NCBI RefSeq assembly: GCF_000524195.1
Contig: NW_020170413.1
Span: forward strand, 314,033 to 378,032
Source of the DNA: Echinococcus granulosus
Taxonomy: Eukaryota; Platyhelminthes; Cestoda; Cyclophyllidea; Taeniidae
Direction of reading: 5' to 3'
DNA length: 64,000 nt
Shown: positions 57,001 to 62,638 of the stretch, one piece after another
Position numbering within the stretch: the stretch's first letter is position 1
Layout: each line of letters opens with the position of its first letter
Notes under the pieces: model-generated
The model's input: the letters and a program-made list of their open reading frames with translations, nothing else
The model's database searches: none
What the model was told of the DNA's origin: nothing
Made by a program: the position numbers and the translations under genes

Positions 57001-57459
57001 TTACTGTTAGTGATAAAAAGAGATCAGGTTTGGGGATAATAAAGAATAAATACATGATATAAGGAAACGAACCAGGAATTCGTCGTTATAGATGTCTGTC
57101 ATGAACAAAGTGTTCAAAAACGTAGATTTTCCCAGACCAGCTACTCCGACGAGCATAATATTAAAAGTAAATCCTCTTTTAATGGTTTTCCGGTATATTT
57201 GTTTAGGCAATTTCGAGAAACCGACGTCAAAAATGTTTTTAGGCTGCACTGGTGCCTTCCCTGATATGTTATGCAAACTATCCCGGTTTGAAGTGTTTTC
57301 CTTCTCCGATGAGTCATTTGCAAAGAGCTTTGACTTGAAAGATATGCTGGGTTCCGACTTGTCTATGGACGCTTCTGAGGAAGACGAACGAATGTGATCT
57401 TTCGACACCATACGAGAGTTCGGGGAAGAAGAAGTGACATTTGTAATAACCCTACTCAT
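14938..57459 (-). CDS. SEPT7-like: Septin, SEPT7-type (seven coding exons, 514 aa)
   Basis: Joined exons 57459-57073, 53213-52845, 32231-31971, 21536-21435, 19698-19504, 18970-18803 and 15000-14938 give an open frame of 514 residues plus stop. Septins are GTP-binding proteins that polymerise into cortical filaments and rings. Seen in order: a Ser-rich N-terminus (about 1-80); a polybasic stretch KQIYRKTIKRGF (86-97); P-loop GVAGLGKST (105-113); DAPG (165-168, usually DTPG); AKAD (260-263); YPWG at the start of the septin unique element (345-348); a coiled coil with LKDSE (about 375-490); and a Lys/Arg-rich tail ending KKHRRSRF. The VGFxxLPxQxYRK context before the P-loop, the AESRVxR segment and the LHDKVNIIP junction point to the SEPT7 group. 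The start is the first ATG after an in-frame TGA. All junctions are GT-AG and phase 0. The protein is longer than a typical SEPT7 (about 420-440 aa) because of the N-terminal extension and inserts. Family is very likely; the paralogue name is less certain. Confidence 0.93.
15198..15249 (+). repeat. GGA-rich tract with a 10-bp higher-order unit
   Basis: GGA triplets are broken regularly by an extra G, giving repeats of GAGGAGGAGG. It lies in septin intron 6, where the transcript carries CTCC-rich pyrimidine sequence about 200 nt before the exon 7 acceptor. Confidence 0.9.
16755..17330 (+). repeat. Degenerate pyrimidine-rich repeat region
   Basis: Variants of CCATCTATCTG, TGTCCGCC, TGTCTACC and CTACCTACCCATCTACC recur at irregular spacing over about 570 bp, broken by AT-rich segments. 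It looks like an old, decayed tetra-/octanucleotide tandem array. Inside septin intron 6. Confidence 0.6.
18803..18970 (-). CDS. SEPT7-like: Septin exon 6 (residues 439-494): C-terminal coiled coil
   Basis: The acceptor is CTTCAG before GTCCGG and the donor is GAC|GTGAGT. It encodes VREREKRLKDSEHEM, then a Gln/Glu-rich helix ending WEMENRDYAD. This lines up with the SEPT7 segment containing KLKDSEAELQ. The frame stays open past the donor, so intron retention would yield a different tail. The donor is a good consensus and exon 7 continues the family pattern, so splicing is preferred. Confidence 0.92.
19504..19698 (-). CDS. SEPT7-like: Septin exon 5 (residues 374-438): end of the GTPase domain and start of the coiled coil
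   Basis: The acceptor is GCATGCAG before GATCTA and the donor is AAG|GTGTGT. It encodes DLIDVTYTKHYANYR, which matches the septin DLKDVTxxxHYENYR signature that closes the unique element. It continues through LSQLDAERKTHQIKL into a heptad-like helix ending MNQVYVEK. Confidence 0.94.
19699..21434 (-). other. Septin intron 4 (1.7 kb)
   Basis: Runs from donor GTGGTT to the acceptor before DLIDV. Overlapping ORFs on both strands around 19864-20343 resemble no known family. Nothing else was seen. Confidence 0.8.
21435..21536 (-). CDS. SEPT7-like: Septin exon 4 (residues 340-373): start of the septin unique element
   Basis: A 34-codon exon found by eye and too short to stand out as an ORF. Acceptor TTGTAG before GTGAGG; donor CAG|GTGGTT. 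It encodes VRCRVYPWGTVE, then HNDFQALKTLLMRHFMQ. This matches the septin pattern RGRxYPWG...HCDFxxLRxxLIRTHMQ, and it supplies exactly the segment missing between exons 3 and 5. Confidence 0.93.
21537..31970 (-). other. Septin intron 3 (10.4 kb) with one assembly gap
   Basis: Bounded by GTGGGT and TAG. AT-rich, with the gap at 28967-29066. A minus-strand ORF spans that gap (28720-29124) but is only open because the Ns are read through. I see no conserved coding sequence. Confidence 0.82.
28967..29066. other. Assembly gap (100 N)
   Basis: Exactly 100 Ns, the usual placeholder for a gap of unknown size. It lies in septin intron 3. Confidence 0.99.
31971..32231 (-). CDS. SEPT7-like: Septin exon 3 (residues 253-339): AKAD (G4) motif
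   Basis: The acceptor is TAG before GTGAAC and the donor is AAG|GTGGGT. It encodes VNIIPIIAKADTMT, the guanine-specificity motif, followed by a helix and a Ser/Ala-rich loop. It then reads QPFAVCTSS where septins usually have a VGS motif next to the nucleotide base. Third positions are GC-rich. Confidence 0.95.
39244..39355 (+). repeat. (GGT)n microsatellite truncated by an assembly gap
   Basis: About 37 uninterrupted trinucleotide units run straight into the N block at 39356. The sequence after the gap is not repetitive, so the true length is unknown. Translated, it gives only Val, Trp or Gly runs (His on the other strand) and is not a gene. Confidence 0.95.
39356..39455. other. Assembly gap (100 N) after (GGT)n
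   Basis: Exactly 100 Ns, beginning inside the trinucleotide tract. It lies in septin intron 2. Confidence 0.99.
51385..51484. other. Assembly gap (100 N)
   Basis: Exactly 100 Ns in septin intron 2, 1.4 kb from exon 2. The flanks are not repetitive. Confidence 0.99.
52845..53213 (-). CDS. SEPT7-like: Septin exon 2 (residues 130-252): switch I region and DxxG (G3) motif
   Basis: The acceptor is CAG before GCT (APSVRF) and the donor is AAA|GTAAGT. The exon carries LTVIDAPGYG (G3, residues 165-168 are DAPG), DNSSCW, AESRVQR, an inserted Gly-rich stretch (about 204-216), ACFYFLSPTGHG and LHDK. It joins in frame to VNIIPIIAKAD in exon 3. The stretch where septins carry the switch I threonine reads FYKDASAAAS, with no obvious counterpart. 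Confidence 0.95.
53214..57072 (-). other. Septin intron 1 (3.9 kb)
   Basis: Bounded by donor GTTCGT and acceptor CAG. AT-rich. It holds two minus-strand ORFs (about 54737-55105 and 54601-54798) that overlap in different frames and match nothing I recognise. No RNA gene or repeat family was seen. Confidence 0.85.
57073..57459 (-). CDS. SEPT7-like: Septin exon 1 (residues 1-129): N-terminal extension, polybasic region and P-loop
   Basis: The ATG at 57459-57457 is the first in frame after a TGA just upstream. The exon encodes a Ser/Asn/Lys-rich, probably disordered leader of about 80 residues, then VGFSKLPKQIYRK and the P-loop GVAGLGKST. It ends with NDEFL before the donor GTTCGT, which is weak. 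Joining to exon 2 (APSVRF) restores the usual spacing after the P-loop. Third codon positions are more AT-rich here than in exons 2-6. Confidence 0.92.
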
Positions 57460-58162
57460 ACTTCTTAAGAAATTATTACGTAGCAGCTGATAAAAACTAT
57501 ACAGCACGATAAAACATGAAATAGGGAGAGTTCACCACATATTCGAATAAGAGACCAGTGCCGTAGATTCATTTAGTATAATAGAACAAGACAATTTGGT
57601 TAGCAAGTTTGCAAGAGTAATATTGGATTTATAAATATCAGAATTGTTTAGGTAGCTTGTTTATTCTGAGAATCTTTAGCTGCTATGCCTGACTTAGTCT
57701 CGCAGTTATACCAGCCGACAGTAACTGAGTGCTAATCTTACTATACATTGCATGTGTAACAAAAGTAGGTAAATAGCAATAAGAAATTGCAAGCCTGAGC
57801 GAAAACTTTTGATTTCCTGTTCGAATGATGCCATCAGAGAACCAATGATTTTAAAAGGAATGGACGTGAGAGCTTGTGCAAACCTAATAGTTTGTGCAGA
57901 AATTCAATTCCTTTGGGTCGGCAGCATAAAGTGCATTTAACTGATCATCTTAGGATTGATTTTGCATCACTTAGTCTTTTTTGCCATACCAGTGTCAGTT
58001 TTGTGGAATTTCACGCAGCCTCCCCCATAAGAGAGTGTGTATGTATTTTTGATATAATGTATTCTTTGATATAATGTGAAAAATGGATATTTTTGCTTAG
58101 CTTTGCAAATGGAGATGTATTAACGAAATGAATGCTTTAGTTCTTGTTTAAATTTTTTCTAG
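57460..58162. promoter_or_regulatory. Probable shared divergent promoter of the septin and ISY1 genes
   Basis: The septin ATG (57459, minus) and the ISY1 ATG (58251, plus) face away from each other with 791 bp between them. The interval is AT-rich and holds no convincing coding sequence. Transcription of both genes must start in or near it, unless there are distant 5' non-coding exons. No TATA box or other defined motif stands out. Confidence 0.5.
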
Positions 58163-58253
58163 GTGAGGCTAGTTCTGCCCCGAGGTCGTCGGGTTGGTTT
58201 ACTTCGTACAATAGATAAGCTCCAAGGTCGGCTTTTCCTCAAAGACAAGGATG
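58163..58253 (+). other. ISY1: ISY1 5' UTR exon ending in the start codon
   Basis: A pyrimidine tract and acceptor TTTTTTCTAG end at 58162, so the transcript may begin here by trans-splicing or after an upstream intron. The exon runs to the ATG at 58251-58253, directly followed by donor GTAGAT. A TAG in frame with this ATG lies upstream, so it is the first usable Met in that frame. The 5' limit is inferred from the acceptor only. Confidence 0.45.
58251..58253 (+). CDS. ISY1: ISY1 exon 1 coding part: the ATG only
   Basis: The sequence reads AAGG ATG|GTAGAT. The next acceptor (CACACTTAG, 58290) precedes GCTCGGAGC, which encodes residues 2-4 (A, R, S) of the conserved MARNAEKAM start. The intron is 37 nt. 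A spliced leader ending in AUG could supply the same Met, so use of this ATG is likely but not certain. Confidence 0.7.
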
Positions 58254-61200
58254 GTAGATAAATTTTTCTGCTTTTTTACACCACACTTAGGCTCGGAGCG
58301 CAGAAAAAGCAATGTAACCGCCAGTTTTATGCGGCATTTACAAACCCTTTAGGACTGCTTTGGCTCGTTGGCGAGCAGCCTATGTTGATAAGATCAATGA
58401 AATTAAAAAGCGCCCCCACTTTGCTGGTGATTGTGAAATACTCAAGGATGCTATGTACTTCCGGCGTCAAGTAGTTCACGAGATATCGCGTAAAATAGCT
58501 CAAATCCAGAATCGTAAGTTGCGGTGGATAGACGTCAGTTTCTTTCTCCTTCAGCCAGCCTTGGCGAGTACAAATTACGCGATCTGAATGACGAAATCAA
58601 CAAGCTTATCCGTGAGAAAGATCGATGGGATGTGCGAATCAAGGAGCTTGGTGGACCGGACTATCGAGAAGATGGACCAAAGCTTTTGGAAAAAGATGGG
58701 AAGGAGGTTCCAGGCAACCGAGGTTATCGATATTTTGGGGCTGCACGCGATTTGCCCGGTGTTAGAGAGCTATTTGAGGACCAACGTGGGTTTCATAATC
58801 GTTTAATTTACCTATTTTCATTGAGTATCAACGCATTTTTTTATTGTACAGCTCAACCGATACCCAGAAAAACGCGGGGTGAGTTGATGAAATCCGTCGA
58901 TATCTCATACTATGGTAACTGCGACGAAGACGATGGGGTTATTCTCCCTGTGGAAACTGCCTACGAGGAAAAGTGTGAGTCGATCGATTACTTCAATAAC
59001 TTAGGCTGCTTGCTCCGCTCGTGTTGTGGATGTAGTCTTGGTGTGAATCGTAAAATCTCAGTGGATCTTCTAGAGATTTCTTCTAAGTATTGGGATTATC
59101 TGTTCAATGAGCGTATTTGGATACGCTATCCACCTTCCCCAATTTTTGAGTCTTTTTCAATTACCGTTTTTTGTAAGTTTCCTTTAAAAGCTGTATTTTC
59201 TTGAAGTTATTTGTCTCGCGGCTGGATTTGTTCCAGGAGTTTTCATTGTCGTAAGCGGACGTTATCTTCACTAGTGATTGGTTTTGTGTGTTGATCGAGG
59301 CGTCATTTCATTAATGTCTCGGTATTCAAATCCTAACTGTTTTTGTAGCGTCTCGATTTTTTTCTACTAACGGAACTTGGATTTTACTATGTAGTTTGTC
59401 TCTACTTGGGACTTTGATAAACTGTATAAACCATTTTGGGTCATATTCAAGATTAGGAGCGTAGTTGCGTATTTTCCAAACCGATGGAGCACCCTTATCT
59501 ATTTCTTGACTTGTGCCTTCAGTTTTTCGGAAATCGTTGATAAAAATGTCTTTTTCTTTTTCACATTCTATAAGGCTCTTTGCGCCTCAAACCATTGGTT
59601 ACTACCTCGCTATTTCTACTCTCTCAAAACATTACCTGACTTGAAGGCTAGTTATTAGCTATTTTCCATGTTTGAAACTAAAATATCAAGAAGTTAACAT
59701 ATCGAGTTGTCTCCAAAGCTTCCAAGGCCCCTTGTGGGATTCGTTGTAGAGTGTTTAAAGATGTCGTATGAGGCAGCATAATATGCTGCTCAAAACCATC
59801 ATAAGCAAGTTGGTCCTGGTGACCAAATCTGCATCACTTTGAGAAGGGCCCGACGTTCTTGCTGAAGAAGAATCGCGTGTCGTCATTGCTTCAAATAATT
59901 TGAGACTAACTTCCCAAGAATGTCTTTTTGAAATGTCTATCGTGAGTGATAAAATGATTTTTTTGAAATTGTCGATTTGAATGGGTTCTGTCTGCGTAAA
60001 TCAACCGACTACAATGAATTCTATCGAGTACTTCAAAAAGACTGATTTCACATTATTCGCTCACTGGTTGATTGACTTAATGCGAAATGGCTATTGACCG
60101 CATCTCTAAACAAGCGACCACTATCTTGAGTTATCCCAAATGGTCCATTCGTCGCTCTTCTCATACTTCCAAAGGTTTTCCCAGTTCATTACCGAAATAC
60201 TGTGCTTACTTTTTGGGTGTGTTTTCGAATGAAGACGGTTTTCTTTGAAATTTATTTCTTGCTGTCAAAGCACTCCGACTGAGGTCTACTCGCCAAAACC
60301 CAAAGAGGCTGTTTTTTAAACAACCTAGTAAGTAAGTGGGACTAGCGGATCAATTAAAAGAAAGTCTTGGTCTTATAGGCTAGGGTTTGATCTCTTGCAA
60401 CACTCTGGAATGGGATGGTGGGAGCTGCCGCTCACTTCTCCGTGCCCTCCCCGATTTTGCTCCAGATAATTTTCACCTATTATTAGCATTTGGTAATTCT
60501 ACGCGAAAAAATAGAGACAGTTTGGAAATAAAAGTGAGATAGAGGTGGCTAGGGCCAGGTTGTCTGTTTCAAGGGGCAAGATTTGTATCGAAGTCGTGTT
60601 CGCAATCTTGTGTCCCATCGGCAAGGGATTATGGGAAGGAGCTTTTTATCGTCATTTAATTTACCTTGTATCATATTTTCTCTGCAAACTTCTTCAGTCT
60701 TTTGCCTTGCCCCTCCACATATCTGTTTGTTAAAATCTTGGTTAATCTCACTTAGAAATCCTGCTAATTTTAATCCAGTCGCAAAGATTAAAAAGGTACT
60801 GGCATCCTCTGTTTGATTCGCAGTCGGAAAGTTGGCATTACTCAATGTGTGTGCCCCAACACCACATCATTCTCATCTGTCAAAACTTCCTGTGCACTTT
60901 GCTGATAATTCGAGTAGGCCTTAATATTTCACCGGGGTAAAGATAATTCGCCACTAAGGTATCACTTTTTCCATCCACAAAAATAAGTGTACGAATAAGG
61001 CTTTTCAACTTTGAAGGGGCTTTGCCTACTGCCACTGGTTTCAGTAGCCGAATTGTTTACTATCCCAGTAATGGCAAAGAAGGCGGAGGTGTGGCGCCGT
61101 CGCCATGCGGACGAAGTGGCCGGCCGCAAAGCCGCCTATTACAAAACTCCCGAGCAGCTGGCCGAGGAGGCGGAGGTGGATGAAGACAATCCCGATGATA

Positions 61201-62638
61201 AGGATATTTACGATACTGGCGACAATGTACGTCAGATTTCGCTTGAGATGTTTTATTCCCGTGCTGTGAAGTATTTGGGGTTTAGTATTTTGCCATATTT
61301 TATCATTCTCGAACCTTCCGATCTTTGGTAAAGCCTTTTTTATTTATTGTGCAATTTTTGGGGGAAACAAGCTGCATTTTATGGGCCTACCTGAATTTTT
61401 TAGTGTTTCACTTCCTCACATTTGCATCGGGAACTGTTAGGAATTTGTAAGTGAGCGTCAGCCGAGCCTTGTATTGTGTAATGACTAAAAAAGGATTTGT
61501 TGCGGACAGATTTAATAAGCTGGATATTGCCCATAATTGTCCCAAATTGACAACTCTGATATCCACAATCATGGATGTTATTTCCAACTCTTTGTGAGGG
61601 AGAAAGTAGAGGAGAATTCTATTTATTAAGCCAGTAATAAATTTGGCGGATTTTATAGCTCTTGAAAATCCCTTCTTGGCGATACCGCTGTTCTCTTTTG
61701 TAAGAAACTGATCTGTCGCTACCTCCATTCCCAAAGTCAATCGCCTCTACCTTTACCAAATGCCTTTGAGCAATCGGACAAGCAATAATTTCTAGGTAGA
61801 CGTTTTGCCTTAAGGTCGAGTTTCGCTACCGTTTTTATTATTCGCCGCGTAAATCCTGGTTATGAAACGCTCGCCTCCTTTTCAACGCTATACCTGGACT
61901 AAAAAACGCCTTTTCGGATTCTCTTTAGCCCGCAGACACCGAGTTATTAAAGCTCTACGCGACTGCAGAACGCGACTCCGAGACAAAACGCCTACTTGAA
62001 TCGGAGGGCACAGTGCACGCCTCGTTGGCTATGGCCCTCTCCTCCACTGACGTAGATGCGATCGAAGCGGAGCGCGAACTCACGCTAGATGAACTGCTGG
62101 CGAAAACTGGCGCCCGTCCTCCCGGTCACCTTAAACGCGCTTTTGTGGCCCACGCTTCCATACCGAGCCAGAAAGAGGTGAGTGATTGGCGGTCTGGGAA
62201 TAATACCGCTGCTCTTTGGAAGCAAATGCAACCCTCACAGTGGTAGATGGTAAACTCTTCTTTTGTTTGGAGCGAATTCCGTTTCTCGCGCGTTCCAACA
62301 TCATATCATAGCTGACTTTGTCTTCCCATTTAAACTAATAGTTTATGACTGCTCTTCGAAGATCCCATTGAGTTGTTATTCCATTACAGGTTGAAGAGGC
62401 GTTGGTGGAGAAGAGGAAGCGTGAATTGCTGGAGCAGTACATGACCCCCGAGTTTATTGAGAGCATTCAGGACACTGGAAAACTGTTGGGTGTGGACAAG
62501 ACGAAAAGTGACGAAGTAGAAGTGGAGGCAGAGGAGAAGGAGGAGGAGGAAGAAGAAGAAGGGGAGAATGCGGCGACAGTGACGATGACGGAAAATGAAG
62601 GGCATGCTGTACAGGATGTGTGTGAAAATATAAAGTAA
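58251..62638 (+). CDS. ISY1: ISY1 splicing factor (eight coding exons, 398 aa)
   Basis: Joined exons 58251-58253, 58291-58313, 58353-58513, 58555-58785, 58852-58974, 61069-61226, 61929-62177 and 62390-62638 form one open frame. ISY1 is a nuclear protein of the activated and catalytic spliceosome, associated with the Prp19/NineTeen complex. Recognised: MARSAEKAMTALARW at the N-terminus; EISRKIAQIQN; LGEYKLRDLNDEINKLIREK; RIKELGGPDY; EVPGNRGYRYFGAARDLPGVRELFE; PRKTRGELMKSVD; DEDDGVI; and near the C-terminus SIPSQKEVEEALVEKRKRELLEQY. This order and spacing match animal ISY1 throughout. The protein is longer than human ISY1 (about 285 aa) because of an acidic linker region (about 205-300) and an extra Glu-rich tail (about 355-398). 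All junctions are GT-AG. The upstream introns are 37, 39, 41 and 66 nt; the later ones are 2.1 kb, 0.7 kb and 0.2 kb. Confidence 0.95.
58291..58313 (+). CDS. ISY1: ISY1 exon 2: 23-nt microexon (residues 2-9 in part)
   Basis: Encodes ARSAEKA plus the first two bases of the Met codon that follows. It lies between acceptor TTAG and donor GTAACC. The reading ARSAEKA(M) matches the near-invariant ISY1 N-terminus and joins in frame on both sides, which makes chance unlikely. Confidence 0.88.
58353..58513 (+). CDS. ISY1: ISY1 exon 3 (residues 9-63 in part)
   Basis: Acceptor CTTTAG; donor C|GTAAGT. It completes the Met codon, then reads TALARWRAAYVDK and ends EISRKIAQIQN. The preceding intron is 39 nt (58314-58352) and the following one 41 nt (58514-58554). 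Confidence 0.95.
58555..58785 (+). CDS. ISY1: ISY1 exon 4 (residues 63-140 in part): conserved core
   Basis: Carries the most conserved block of the family: LGEYKLRDLNDEINKLIREK, RIKELGGPDY, EVPGNRGYRYFGA and RDLPGVRELFE. Acceptor CTTCAG; donor C|GTGGGT. The next intron is 66 nt. Confidence 0.96.
58852..58974 (+). CDS. ISY1: ISY1 exon 5 (residues 140-181 in part)
   Basis: Reads PQPIPRKTRGELMKSVD, then YYGNCDEDDGVILPVE and YEEK, which match the PPPRKTRAELMK and DEDDGVI blocks of ISY1. Acceptor TACAG; donor T|GTGAGT. A 2.1 kb intron follows. Confidence 0.96.
58975..61068 (+). other. ISY1 intron 5 (2.1 kb)
   Basis: From donor GTGAGT to acceptor CCCAG. AT-rich. Short ORFs on both strands have no recognisable content. 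The protein is continuous across this intron, so no hidden exon is needed. Confidence 0.85.
61069..61226 (+). CDS. ISY1: ISY1 exon 6 (residues 181-233)
   Basis: Acceptor CCCAG before TA; the split Leu codon (T|TA) joins YEEK to LMAKKAEVWRRRHADE, like the KKLRAELVEKWK stretch of animal ISY1. It ends in an acidic segment DEDNPDDKDIYDTGDN before donor GTACGT. Third positions are GC-rich compared with exons 3-5. Confidence 0.92.
61227..61928 (+). other. ISY1 intron 6 (0.7 kb)
   Basis: From donor GTACGT to acceptor TTTAG. No feature seen. The 212-bp intron 7 (62178-62389) is likewise featureless. Confidence 0.85.
61929..62177 (+). CDS. ISY1: ISY1 exon 7 (residues 234-316)
   Basis: The acceptor CTCTTTAG before CCCGCA was chosen because it keeps phase 0; the alternative CCGCAG just downstream does not. 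The N-terminal half (PADTELLKLYATAERDSETK) is not an ISY1 block I know. The end, FVAHASIPSQKE, matches FIAHVPVPSQQE of animal ISY1. Donor GAG|GTGAGT. Confidence 0.9.
62390..62638 (+). CDS. ISY1: ISY1 exon 8 (residues 317-398 and stop)
   Basis: Acceptor TTACAG. VEEALVEKRKRELLEQY continues the family C-terminus and GKLLGV resembles the terminal RRLLGY. The frame then runs on through a Glu-rich segment (about 355-377) to TAA at 62636-62638, so the protein extends some 40 residues past the usual end. No canonical AATAAA was seen in the following few hundred bases. Confidence 0.94.
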   Translation, partial: VEEALVEKRKRELLEQYMTPEFIESIQDTGKLLGVDKTKSDEVEVEAEEKEEEEEEEGENAATVTMTENEGHAVQDVCENIK

